This document shows, piece after piece, positions 6,410 through 13,271 of a stretch of DNA of 13,271 nucleotides. Under the pieces are notes generated by a model. That model did not search any database, was not told the DNA's origin, and worked only from the letters and a program-made list of their open reading frames with translations. The number at the start of each line of letters is the position of its first letter. Positions within the stretch are counted from its first letter, which is position 1. This DNA is from Lachnoclostridium phytofermentans (GTDB lineage Bacteria; Bacillota; Clostridia; Lachnospirales; Lachnospiraceae): NCBI GenBank assembly GCA_003526525.1, contig DPVV01000601.1, forward strand, positions 1 through 13,271. Reading direction: 5' to 3'. A program made the translations under genes and the position numbers.

Positions 6410-6483
6410 GACATAAAAGTAACACAAAGATAGAATAAAATGGGAACAACAAATAGATATTATAGGTAGGGAAGGTGGAGTTT

Positions 6484-8166
6484 ATGTTATTATTTCAAAA
6501 GAAGGTAAAATCGATCGTTTCTTTTAGCATTGTGCTTTTGCTAAGTATTGTTTTTTTAAGTCAGCCTCATTTGACAGCGTATGCAAGTAATGAGATGCCT
6601 GGATATGAAAATCCACAGGACATCATTATCGCTTCTCCAAAAAATAATTATACAACCACTGGTAGTAAGGTAAGTATTCTTGGTGCCTGTGATTATGAAT
6701 ACCCATTGTATATGAATGGGGAAGAGATAGAGACAAGCGGCTATGGATTTTTTACGGTTTATGTTGAATTAGAAGTTGGAAAGAACGAGTTTGTATTTGA
6801 GAATAATGAAGTTATAAATACATTAACAATCATTCGAAATAAAGTATCAACGTCTTCTGGTAATAATTCCACAAGTGGAGGAAATACCACTCCAAAGGTG
6901 ACCTACAAAGAGTATCAGAATGATGTTTATGGGGTTATAACAAGTGATTATGCAATGCCAAGAAGCAAGGTTAGTGAATCAAATGTAAACTTAATGCCGT
7001 TAACACTTGGGACTACCTCACGTATTTTAGGGGAAAACGGCAGCTACTATAAACTAGCAGATGGTACGTATGTTTCAAAATCCAGTATCAAGCGATATGA
7101 TAAGACACTAGAGCCTAACAAGGTAACCAAGGCAAGTATGAGTAAAGATACTGCTGCGAATCAATTGGTAATCGAATTAACAATGAATGTGAATTCTTTG
7201 TATTCTGTATCCTTTGAAGGTCAAAATATTTATCTAAAGTTATACGATACAATTGCAGCAGCAAAACCGATAACAAAAGGAAATGGAATTATAGAGAAAG
7301 TAACAGTAAATACAGATAGTAAAAACAAAACCAAGACCTACTGCTTTACCATGTTTGACAGTGCATCCATCTATGGATATGATGTAAACTTTAAAAACGG
7401 TGTAATGCGTTTTGAGTTAAAGTTACCAGTAATATTAAAGGATACAAAATCACTTGTTGGAGCTACCATATTATTAGATGCAGGCCATGGAGATTATGAT
7501 AATGGAACGGTTGGGGCGATGGGAGTCTATGGACCAGTAGAGAAAGATATTAATTTAAATATTACATTGTATACAAAACAATACCTTGAAGCACTCGGTG
7601 CAAAGGTAGTCTTAATCCGTGAGGATGATACATTTTATAGTTTATCAAATCGAGTGGAAACCATAAGAAAGGTAAAGCCAGATATTTCAGTCTCTATTCA
7701 TGGAAATTCCCTAGATTACGCAAGCGATTATAGTAAAGCAAGTGGATTTTTAACCTATTATAGCTATAATCTATTCGGAAATTTACCAAATGTAATGAAT
7801 AATAGTATTACAAGTGAATTAGAATTAAAAAAACGTGATCCAAGGCAAAGTAGTTTATCACTAACACGTCTTACTACATGTCCTTCTGTATTGTTAGAAA
7901 CTAGCTTTTTATCTAATCCATATGACTATGAATATTTAATACAATCGGAAAATCAAAAAGAGTTTGGTATAGCAATTGGGAAGGCAATACAAGGCTATCT
8001 GCAAGGGATAGCAAAGCAAAATGACCAAGTATACGTGGTAAAGAAAGGAGATACTTTGGCTTCTATCGCATCAAAGCATGGTATTACAATAAAGCGATTA
8101 GCAGAGTATAACAGGATCGAAGACATTAATTATATAATTGTGGGACAAAAAATTCTTATTCCGTAG
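6484..8166 (+). CDS. Secreted multidomain N-acetylmuramoyl-L-alanine amidase with C-terminal LysM
   Basis: This hydrolase cuts the bond between N-acetylmuramic acid and L-alanine in peptidoglycan. From ATG 6484 it has 560 residues. I prefer this start to GTG 6475 because AGGTGG lies five bases before it. A signal peptide covers about 1-34 (basic start, hydrophobic core, TAYAS). Next come an Ig-like module (about 40-120), a serine/threonine/glycine linker, an SH3-like segment (about 140-205) and an AMIN-like beta module (about 207-320). The Amidase_3 domain (325-505) shows the zinc ligands H335 in DAGHG, E353 in VEKDIN and H406 in SIHGN, plus the catalytic glutamate E472 in LLETSFLSNP. A LysM (about 514-560, KKGDTLASIASKHGI) binds the wall glycan. 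All key residues are present, so it is probably active outside the cell, in wall turnover, separation or sporulation. The insertion element ends about 75 bases upstream, and I see only weak promoter boxes in between. Confidence 0.92.
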   Translation: MLLFQKKVKSIVSFSIVLLLSIVFLSQPHLTAYASNEMPGYENPQDIIIASPKNNYTTTGSKVSILGACDYEYPLYMNGEEIETSGYGFFTVYVELEVGKNEFVFENNEVINTLTIIRNKVSTSSGNNSTSGGNTTPKVTYKEYQNDVYGVITSDYAMPRSKVSESNVNLMPLTLGTTSRILGENGSYYKLADGTYVSKSSIKRYDKTLEPNKVTKASMSKDTAANQLVIELTMNVNSLYSVSFEGQNIYLKLYDTIAAAKPITKGNGIIEKVTVNTDSKNKTKTYCFTMFDSASIYGYDVNFKNGVMRFELKLPVILKDTKSLVGATILLDAGHGDYDNGTVGAMGVYGPVEKDINLNITLYTKQYLEALGAKVVLIREDDTFYSLSNRVETIRKVKPDISVSIHGNSLDYASDYSKASGFLTYYSYNLFGNLPNVMNNSITSELELKKRDPRQSSLSLTRLTTCPSVLLETSFLSNPYDYEYLIQSENQKEFGIAIGKAIQGYLQGIAKQNDQVYVVKKGDTLASIASKHGITIKRLAEYNRIEDINYIIVGQKILIP

Positions 8167-8225
8167 GCACATTAGATGAAATGTTTGAATAAAATAGGAT
8201 AAAAGCAGACACATTGCAAGGCAAT

Positions 8226-8259
8226 GGGGGAGATATGTAGTTTGTCTCCTAGTTAGGAG
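8226..8259 (+). promoter_or_regulatory. Possible ribosome-site sequestering hairpin with an alternative partner
   Basis: The ribosome site AGGAG (8255-8259) of the next gene can pair with CTCCT (8246-8250) around an AGTT loop. The same strand region TCTCC (8245-8249) can instead pair with GGAGA (8229-8233), which would free the ribosome site. A 6-bp hairpin CATTGC/GCAATG lies just upstream. The two folds exclude each other. A regulatory role is inference only. Confidence 0.3.
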
Positions 8260-8263
8260 TAGG

Positions 8264-8884
8264 ATGGTTGTTCCTTATAATCCAGCATTGGCAGTTGAAT
8301 ACGCTATACAATTTGGATATCAAGCACAAAATGGAATATTTAAACGGATGTCAGAAGACTGTACGAATTTTATTTCGCAGTGCATTTGGGCCGGATATGG
8401 AGGTACAGAAGGGTATTCTTTAACAAATGAGGCAGATATTCTGGCACTTAGAGAAAGAGTAGCTAAGAATTATCGTCAAACAAGTATCTGGTATGGGAGA
8501 AACTATGCCTCTTCTGCCCCGCTTGCATCTATGGCATTTATTAGAGTAGAGGAACTGTGGAATTACGTGACAACAAATCAGGGAAATGGACCTAGAGCAA
8601 TTGGCTACAACAATCGGCAATACTGGGGTTACGCTCCGGTTGATTTAGCACTTGGAGATGTCTTACAGTTTTATCATAGTAATCTTGGACGCTATGGTCA
8701 TACCGTAATGGTGACGTCTACGTCTGAGAATCCGCAGCCAATTGAAAGTGCCTTGGGAAATGTCTATGTAGCACAACACACTGCAGATTATAGTTTCCGT
8801 CCATTTGGCGATGTACTTGAAACCAATGGTGGCATCGAAGGAGCATGGATGCGGGTACTTAAGTTTACCGATGCTAATTTTTAA
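8264..8884 (+). CDS. Amidase_6-type (DUF-like cysteine amidase) protein without signal peptide
   Basis: This 206-residue protein has the pattern of the putative amidase domain family Amidase_6, related to NlpC/P60-like papain folds. It opens with YNPALAVEYAIQFGYQ. Then come the signature DCTNFISQC, with the presumed catalytic C33, LGDVLQFYH (130-138), GHTVMVTST with the presumed histidine H146, and QHTADYSFRPF with H172. The typical domain is complete at this length, so the protein is just the domain. It starts directly at the domain, and the upstream in-frame stop TAG (8195) rules out a hidden signal peptide. Either it acts inside the cell or it leaves by another route. The ribosome site is AGGAG four bases before ATG. 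It lies about 97 bases after the wall amidase in the same direction and is probably co-transcribed with it, ending at the terminator near 9040. The substrate is unknown. Confidence 0.85.
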   Translation: MVVPYNPALAVEYAIQFGYQAQNGIFKRMSEDCTNFISQCIWAGYGGTEGYSLTNEADILALRERVAKNYRQTSIWYGRNYASSAPLASMAFIRVEELWNYVTTNQGNGPRAIGYNNRQYWGYAPVDLALGDVLQFYHSNLGRYGHTVMVTSTSENPQPIESALGNVYVAQHTADYSFRPFGDVLETNGGIEGAWMRVLKFTDANF

Positions 8885-8905
8885 AAAGTAGATCGTAATG
8901 TAATA

Positions 8906-8982
8906 TAACCTTACCGAAGCAAGCAGCTGAGCTGCTGTAAGGTTACAAGGAAGTAACAAAGCGGATTCCGAGTTCCGCTTTG
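8906..8982 (+). other. Two tandem perfect hairpins after the Amidase_6 gene
   Basis: TAACCTTAC (8906-8914) pairs exactly with GTAAGGTTA (8937-8945), enclosing AGCAGC/GCTGCT around TGA. A second hairpin pairs CAAAGCGGA (8957-8965) with TCCGCTTTG (8974-8982) around an eight-base loop. Neither is followed by a T run, so they are not classic terminators. They may protect the 3' end of the message or be part of a small RNA. Confidence 0.5.
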
Positions 8983-9001
8983 ATAAAGTTATGATAAAAT
9001 G

Positions 9002-9070
9002 CAGATGCAAAAAGAATTCTTTATGAAAACATGTTAGTTTTATAAAGAATTCTTTTTGTATCTGTTTTTT
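9002..9070 (+). terminator. Very long intrinsic terminator after the amidase genes
   Basis: The segment 9002-9030 and its counterpart up to 9064 form a stem of about 27 pairs. It begins CAGAT and includes AAAAAGAATTCTTTAT and its complement, with only G-T pairs and one small bulge around a short loop. TTTTTT follows at 9065-9070. It separates the wall-amidase transcript from tldD. The stem itself contains A and T runs, so it might also stop opposite transcription. Confidence 0.88.
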
Positions 9071-9082
9071 CGGTATGATTCG

Positions 9083-9111
9083 TTGTGCTAAAAAATAAAT
9101 TATGATAAGAT
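9083..9111 (+). promoter_or_regulatory. Candidate promoter of the tldD-tldE operon
   Basis: TTGTGC (9083-9088) and TAAGAT (9106-9111) are separated by 17 bases and lie directly after the strong terminator, about 105 bases before the chosen tldD start. Both boxes are imperfect matches. Confidence 0.45.
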
Positions 9112-9165
9112 AATAATTAAAGATGGAAAAACCTGTGTTACGCAGATATCCATTTGATAATATGT

Positions 9166-9201
9166 GAAAGGTTTCGGTCTGTTACCTTTCATAAGGAAAG
9201 G
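9166..9201 (+). promoter_or_regulatory. Alternative hairpins in the tldD leader
   Basis: GAAAGGT (9166-9172) is complementary to ACCTTTC (9184-9190). The same CCTTTC (9185-9190) is also complementary to GAAAGG (9196-9201), which abuts the purine-rich ribosome site GCGGGAG (9201-9207). The two hairpins exclude each other and could modulate access to the ribosome site. Evidence is complementarity only. Confidence 0.25.
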
Positions 9202-9216
9202 CGGGAGAATCACGAA

Positions 9217-10596
9217 ATGATATCAAAAAGTATTTTAAATGCAGTACTCGCAAAAGCGTTATCAACAGGGGCGGATTTTGCTGAAGTATTTGCGGAAAGA
9301 ACATTAAGTAAAAATATCAGCATGATAGACAGTAAGGTAAGTGAAATTACGGATTCCTTATTGTCCGGTGTAGGAATTCGTATACTTAAGGGAACAAGAA
9401 GTGTTTATGCCTCAACTACCGATATGAGCTATAGCGGTTTAATTAACTGCGCAGCGCAGGTATCTTCTGCATTATCTGGTGTACCAAATGGAAAAAGTAT
9501 TCATTTAACGGAAAGGATTTTTGGTGACATCCATCCAATTCGTATTGTACCTTCCAGTGTATCAAATGCACAGAAAATTGACCTTTTAAAAGAAGGCTAC
9601 TTTAGCGCGAAAAATTACCATGAAGAAATAGCCCAGGTTATGGGGAATATTCTTGATGTAGACCATAATATTATGATAGCAAACAGTGATGGGCTTTATA
9701 CAGAAGACCGTCAAGTAAGAACAAGAATGGCAATTTCAGCAATTGCAAGTAAAGCTGGGGAAAATCAGACAGGATCTTGCTCTCCAGGCAGACGCATGGG
9801 GCTTGAGATGTTTGAGATGATCTCCCCAAAGAGTGTTGGTGAACAGGCAGCGAAGCAAGCAGTAACCATGCTTCATGCGGACTATTGCCCAGCAGGAAAT
9901 TATCCGGTGGCAATTGAGAACGGATTTGGAGGAGTTATCTTCCATGAAGCATGCGGTCATTCCTTAGAATCGTCTTCCGTTGCTCTTGGGCAGTCTGTGT
10001 TTTGTAATAAATTAGGGAAGCAGATTGCGAATCCAAAAGTAACTGCGATAGACGACGGAACAATAAAAAATGCTTGGGGATCAATTAATGTTGATGATGA
10101 AGGAAATCCATCCAGAAGAAATGTTTTGATTGAAAATGGTATCTTAAAATCCTACATGATAGATAAACTTGGCGGACGCCGTATGGGTATGGAGGCAACG
10201 GGTAACTGTAGACGTCAAAGCTATGCTTGGGAGCCAACCTCACGTATGACCAATACAATGATTCTGGCTGGTCAGGATAAAAACGAAGATATTATAGCCT
10301 CTATGGAGTATGGATTATATGCAGCAGACATGGGTGGTGGATCAGTAAATCCGATTACTGGAGAATTCAACTTTTCTGTAAAAGAAGGTTACATGGTACG
10401 AGACGGTAAGATTTGTGAGCCAGTACGCGGTGCTAGTTTAATTGGTAAAGGATCAGAGATATTAATGAATATTGATATGGTTGGTACAAATCTTGCAACA
10501 GGACAGGGAATGTGCGGATCCTCCAGTGGTAGTATACCAACGGATGTTGGACAACCATTACTACGAGTATCATCAATTACGGTTGGTGGAAGATAG
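9217..10596 (+). CDS. tldD: TldD family metalloprotease subunit
   Basis: TldD, with TldE/PmbA, forms a cytoplasmic complex that degrades or trims unfolded peptides. In Escherichia coli it removes the microcin B17 leader and degrades the CcdA antitoxin. I start at ATG 9217 (459 residues) because GGGAG lies nine bases upstream; the frame extends to TTG 9154 without a ribosome site. The zinc motif HExxxH is intact as H243-E244-A-C-G-H248 in GGVIFHEACGHSLE. C433 in GMCGSSSGSIPTDVGQP matches the conserved C-terminal cysteine region. The end SSITVGG is typical. Length is normal. It has its own promoter candidate, follows a terminator and is 78 bases ahead of tldE. No precursor peptide or modifying enzyme is visible within the window, so the natural substrate is unknown. 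An additional cysteine sits inside the metal motif. Confidence 0.93.
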   Translation: MISKSILNAVLAKALSTGADFAEVFAERTLSKNISMIDSKVSEITDSLLSGVGIRILKGTRSVYASTTDMSYSGLINCAAQVSSALSGVPNGKSIHLTERIFGDIHPIRIVPSSVSNAQKIDLLKEGYFSAKNYHEEIAQVMGNILDVDHNIMIANSDGLYTEDRQVRTRMAISAIASKAGENQTGSCSPGRRMGLEMFEMISPKSVGEQAAKQAVTMLHADYCPAGNYPVAIENGFGGVIFHEACGHSLESSSVALGQSVFCNKLGKQIANPKVTAIDDGTIKNAWGSINVDDEGNPSRRNVLIENGILKSYMIDKLGGRRMGMEATGNCRRQSYAWEPTSRMTNTMILAGQDKNEDIIASMEYGLYAADMGGGSVNPITGEFNFSVKEGYMVRDGKICEPVRGASLIGKGSEILMNIDMVGTNLATGQGMCGSSSGSIPTDVGQPLLRVSSITVGGR

Positions 10597-10674
10597 TATT
10601 ATATAAAGCAATTTAGGATTTCAGGATGGTTTTTAGTGTAATCTAGATCGAAAATAGAGGTTAGGAGGAAAGCT

Positions 10675-12018
10675 ATGGATTATAAAGAATTTAAACAAGC
10701 AGTGATTGAAGCAGCAAAAGAGGCTGGTTTAACGGAATATGAGCTTTATTATAAAGTGACATCCGAGATAAGTACCGAGATTCATAAGGAAGATGTTAAG
10801 AGCTTTAGTAGTAGTAGGAATGGTGGTGCATGTTTTCGTTGTATCGAAAATGGGAAAATGGGGTATGCAGCAACTGAAAAATACGATGAAGAAGAAGCGA
10901 AAAATATTATTATAAGAGCAATGGATAATGCTTTATCGATAGAAAGTGATGATGAAGTGGTTCTTTATGGTGAAGGAGATACTTATAAGCAGGTTACAAA
11001 AAAAGCAGAGACTCTTCCGAGCGCAGATTTATTAATAGAGAAAGCGATTGCTTGTAATAAATCAACTTACGAGCAGGATTCTCGTGTCATTGATGCAACA
11101 GAAAGTGGTGCATTTGCATCTACTGTAAGTGTTAGCATCTATAATTCCAAGGGTCTTGACTTAAATCATGAAGTATCATTATCTGCTGTTTATACAGAGG
11201 CTGTTATAGAAGAAAACGAAGATATGTTAGATGCCTTTGATTTTCAATTAGGAACTATGGAAGAAGTCGATGTAAATAAAGTAGCAAAGAAAGCGGTAGA
11301 AGGTGCAGTAGAACAAATTGGCGCTATTAAAGCAGCTTCTGGTAAAACTCGGGTTGTATTTTCAGAGGAGATGATGGCAACTATGCTTTCTACTTTTGCA
11401 GAAATTTTTTCCGCAGAGAATGCTCAAAAGGGATTGTCTTTATTACAGGGCAAGGAGAATACCGCAGTTGCTTCGGAAATTGTAACGATTGTGGATGATC
11501 CTTTTTATTCAGATTCCACACTCCAGATGCCTTTTGATGCAGAAGGGGTTGCTACCTATACGAAAGAAATAGTTAAGGATGGAAAGCTTGACACACTTCT
11601 TTATAATTTAAAAACTGCGAAAAAGGCAGGAATTAAGAGTACAGGAAATGCTTCTAAATTGACATATTCCTCAAGTGTATCTATACGCCCATATTATTTT
11701 TATATAAAGCCAAGCAGTAAAACGAAAGAAGAATTATTTACTATAGCAGGAGATGGGTTATATATTACAGATCTTCAGGGTATGCACGCAGGAGCAAATC
11801 CAACGACTGGTGATTTTTCATTAGGAGCTTCTGGCTTCCTAATTAAGGACGGAAAAAAGGAAAGTTGCGTAAAAGGATTTACAGTAGCGGGTAATTTTTA
11901 TAAGCTGCTTCATAGTATTGAAGCTATTTCTAATGAGCTTGAGTTTATCCTTCCAAGGGGACTTAGCAGTTTTGGAGCACCGTGTGTTCTAGTATCAGAA
12001 CTATCAATTGCAGGATAA
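10675..12018 (+). CDS. tldE: TldE/PmbA, partner subunit of TldD
   Basis: This 447-residue protein is a TldD/PmbA-family member without the HExxxH motif; the corresponding region near residue 230 reads SEEMMATMLSTFAEIF. It is therefore the non-catalytic partner that forms the substrate chamber with TldD. Family features include the N-terminal ELYYKVTSEISTEIHKEDVKSFSSS strand region, the glycine-rich segment GMHAGANPTTGDFSLGASGFLIKDGK (about 365-390) and the C-terminal APCVLVSELSIAG. The start is clear: AGGAGG lies six bases before the ATG. It is 78 bases after tldD in the same direction and probably in the same transcript. I see no clear intrinsic terminator with a T run between its stop and the next promoter near 12062. 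Confidence 0.92.
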   Translation: MDYKEFKQAVIEAAKEAGLTEYELYYKVTSEISTEIHKEDVKSFSSSRNGGACFRCIENGKMGYAATEKYDEEEAKNIIIRAMDNALSIESDDEVVLYGEGDTYKQVTKKAETLPSADLLIEKAIACNKSTYEQDSRVIDATESGAFASTVSVSIYNSKGLDLNHEVSLSAVYTEAVIEENEDMLDAFDFQLGTMEEVDVNKVAKKAVEGAVEQIGAIKAASGKTRVVFSEEMMATMLSTFAEIFSAENAQKGLSLLQGKENTAVASEIVTIVDDPFYSDSTLQMPFDAEGVATYTKEIVKDGKLDTLLYNLKTAKKAGIKSTGNASKLTYSSSVSIRPYYFYIKPSSKTKEELFTIAGDGLYITDLQGMHAGANPTTGDFSLGASGFLIKDGKKESCVKGFTVAGNFYKLLHSIEAISNELEFILPRGLSSFGAPCVLVSELSIAG

Positions 12019-12061
12019 TTAAAAAACAACCGTAATTTGTTGCTGTAATGCGTTTATTCCG

Positions 12062-12089
12062 TTGACTAAATCAACCTAAATGCTATACT
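12062..12089 (+). promoter_or_regulatory. Sigma-A-type promoter of the alpha/beta hydrolase gene, with inverted repeat over the -35
   Basis: TTGACT (12062-12067) and TATACT (12084-12089) are separated by 16 bases. GTTGA/TCAAC (12061-12065 and 12071-12075) is inverted over the -35 box and could be an operator. Downstream, CTACATCA (12103-12110) and TGATGTAG (12127-12134) form an eight-pair hairpin in the leader, shortly before the ribosome site. Confidence 0.6.
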
Positions 12090-12155
12090 AATCTTCAGTA
12101 CACTACATCAGTAATATAGAGTAGGATGATGTAGGAAGGGCATGAGGTTACAGCG

Positions 12156-13229
12156 ATGAGGATAACAAGGAGGAAAAAAGAAAAGAGTATGGAGAACATC
12201 GGATGGAGGAAGAAGCTTCTATTCGGTAGTGTTTTCTTGCTTGCTACCCTTGTATTGGCAGTCGTATTTGCACCCTTTATATTGGTATATTACATTACAA
12301 GAGGACCGGTTCTTTACCAAGAGAAACCTACCTTAGATAATCCATTACAAGAGATATATAAAGCTTCGGATTTTTTATTGGAGGATAAGATGATTCCGAT
12401 TAGAACCCAAGATGGCTTCTCCTTATGGGCATCTGAGATAGAGGTTGAAAATCCAAAAGCTGTTGTTATCTATCTGACGGATAATAAGCAACCTTCCATC
12501 ACTTATTTTTATGGTCATGCAAAATGGATGAAGGATAATGGGTATGCCTCGATACTATTAGAAACCAGAGGTCACGGAGAAAGTGAAGGCAACGTAATAG
12601 GCCTTGGTTATACTGAAGTAAATGACGTAAGGGCTGTTGTTGAATATATAATGAAACAGGAACGCTACCTTGATGTTCCAATTGTTCTTCAAGGTGTTTC
12701 TATGGGTGGAGCAGTTGCAATTAATGCTTTTGGCCAAATACCTGAAGTTGATGCACTGATTGCGATGTCTGCTTATACGAGCGTTGAAGATGCTATAATT
12801 GAATCGATGCGGAATCATGGAGTACCAGAGTTCCTTTGTAAAATAGAGCGGCCATTAGTTAAGTTTGCTTTGTCCATAGTGTATGGAAGAGACGCTGTAG
12901 AGACATTAAAGCCAATTGATCAGATTAAGAATGCGAATGATCGCCCCGTCTTTTTTATTTCCAGCAAAGAGGACATGAAAGTTTCAATAGAGAATATCAA
13001 TCGATTTCGAGAAGCCAATCCAGAGGCAGAATACTGGGTAAGAGATTCTTCGGAACATTTAATTAACGATGATAGCGATTTTACTAATGTAGAAAAAGAT
13101 ACGGAATATTGTAATCGAATCTTAGATTTTTTAGATAAAGTTAGAAAAGCTAAGAAAAACGTCCTGAGCATGACGAAAAATGGCTCATTTTTTCTTGCTT
13201 CAAAATATAAGAAATACCTTATTTTATAG
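12156..13229 (+). CDS. Membrane-anchored alpha/beta hydrolase
   Basis: This 357-residue protein has a basic start, one hydrophobic segment (about residues 21-46, LLFGSVFLLATLVLAVVFAPFILVYY region) and then an alpha/beta hydrolase fold, so it is probably anchored with the enzyme outside. Visible motifs are the oxyanion-side RGHGES (about 138-143), the nucleophile elbow GVSMGG with S182, a candidate acid D273 in SSKEDMKV, and H301 in SSEHLI. The catalytic triad is complete. The family covers serine hydrolases such as esterases, lipases and peptidases, and the substrate cannot be read from the sequence. The start ATG has GAGG eight bases upstream. ATG 12189 is possible, but its AGGAGG is too far away. 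The last 20 or so residues after KAKK are coded by a terminator-like hairpin, so the natural protein may once have ended earlier. Confidence 0.88.
   Translation: MRITRRKKEKSMENIGWRKKLLFGSVFLLATLVLAVVFAPFILVYYITRGPVLYQEKPTLDNPLQEIYKASDFLLEDKMIPIRTQDGFSLWASEIEVENPKAVVIYLTDNKQPSITYFYGHAKWMKDNGYASILLETRGHGESEGNVIGLGYTEVNDVRAVVEYIMKQERYLDVPIVLQGVSMGGAVAINAFGQIPEVDALIAMSAYTSVEDAIIESMRNHGVPEFLCKIERPLVKFALSIVYGRDAVETLKPIDQIKNANDRPVFFISSKEDMKVSIENINRFREANPEAEYWVRDSSEHLINDDSDFTNVEKDTEYCNRILDFLDKVRKAKKNVLSMTKNGSFFLASKYKKYLIL
13154..13194 (+). terminator. Terminator-like hairpin inside the 3' end of the hydrolase gene
   Basis: TGAGC (13165-13169) pairs with GCTCA (13183-13187), extended inward by AT/AT past a bulged G, and TTTTTT follows at 13188-13193. 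GAAAAA (13154-13159) can pair with TTTTTC (13189-13194) across a five-base bulge. It looks like an ordinary, possibly two-way terminator but lies about 35 bases before the stop codon at 13227-13229. Confidence 0.6.
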
Positions 13230-13271
13230 GAAATGCCTTGTAGATTTTATAAAGAAATAAAGTACATAAAT

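Noticed and set aside
8663..9010. Minus-strand open frame of 115 codons across the Amidase_6 gene end and hairpins
   Set aside because: It overlaps a gene with clear motifs and runs through strong hairpins, and its composition does not look like a protein.
9154..9216. Upstream extension of TldD from a TTG at 9154
   Set aside because: There is no ribosome site before it, the added residues are unlike the family, and GGGAG fits ATG 9217.
12018..12061. Intrinsic terminator directly after tldE
   Set aside because: A short CAAC/GTTG pairing exists, but it has no T run after it and a weak stem.

Overview
The window is AT-rich, uses strong Shine-Dalgarno (AGGAGG-type) sites and intrinsic terminators, and encodes Gram-positive-style secreted wall proteins, a LysM amidase and clostridial-type DNA. 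It fits a low-GC Firmicute, most likely a clostridium of the Lachnospiraceae type. The taxon is inferred from gene style only.

Left part, minus strand (1-5226). A helix-turn-helix regulator of the XRE type runs off the left edge. Its C-terminal half is an uninterrupted series of hydrophobic, glycine-terminated five-residue repeats. About 585 bases without a protein gene follow. They hold an operator-like palindrome, a nest of inverted repeats, near-identical 21-base direct repeats and a very long intrinsic terminator. That terminator ends a two-gene operon (promoter near 5200, reading left) encoding two exported, paralogous surface proteins of unrecognised family, 795 and 398 residues long. 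The larger adds three Ig-like C-terminal modules. Its roughly 190-base leader has a possible attenuator and a junction-like fold just before the ribosome binding site.

Middle (about 5354-6409, plus strand). A decayed IS200/IS605-type (IS1341-like) element carries only tnpB. The tnpB has lost its central RuvC-I part and also has a frameshift, but the promoter, left-end hairpin and right-end guide-RNA scaffold look intact. It sits between a possible older promoter (5236-5241 TATAAT) and the amidase gene.

Right part, plus strand (6484-13229). A secreted N-acetylmuramoyl-L-alanine amidase has Ig-like/SH3-like/AMIN-like modules, an Amidase_3 catalytic domain and a LysM. It is followed by a leaderless Amidase_6-type protein, three successive hairpins ending in a strong terminator, the tldD-tldE protease pair with its own promoter, and finally a membrane-anchored alpha/beta hydrolase with its own promoter. 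The hydrolase reading frame continues through an apparent terminator hairpin.

The common theme is the cell envelope: surface proteins, wall hydrolysis and a membrane-anchored hydrolase. TldD/TldE is the one clear peptide-processing complex, and no peptide substrate gene is visible nearby. I do not see a clearly new defence or biosynthetic system. The most unusual items are the glycine-pentad XRE protein, the structured non-coding stretch at 985-1194, the structured leader at 5003-5226 and the terminator lying inside the last gene.
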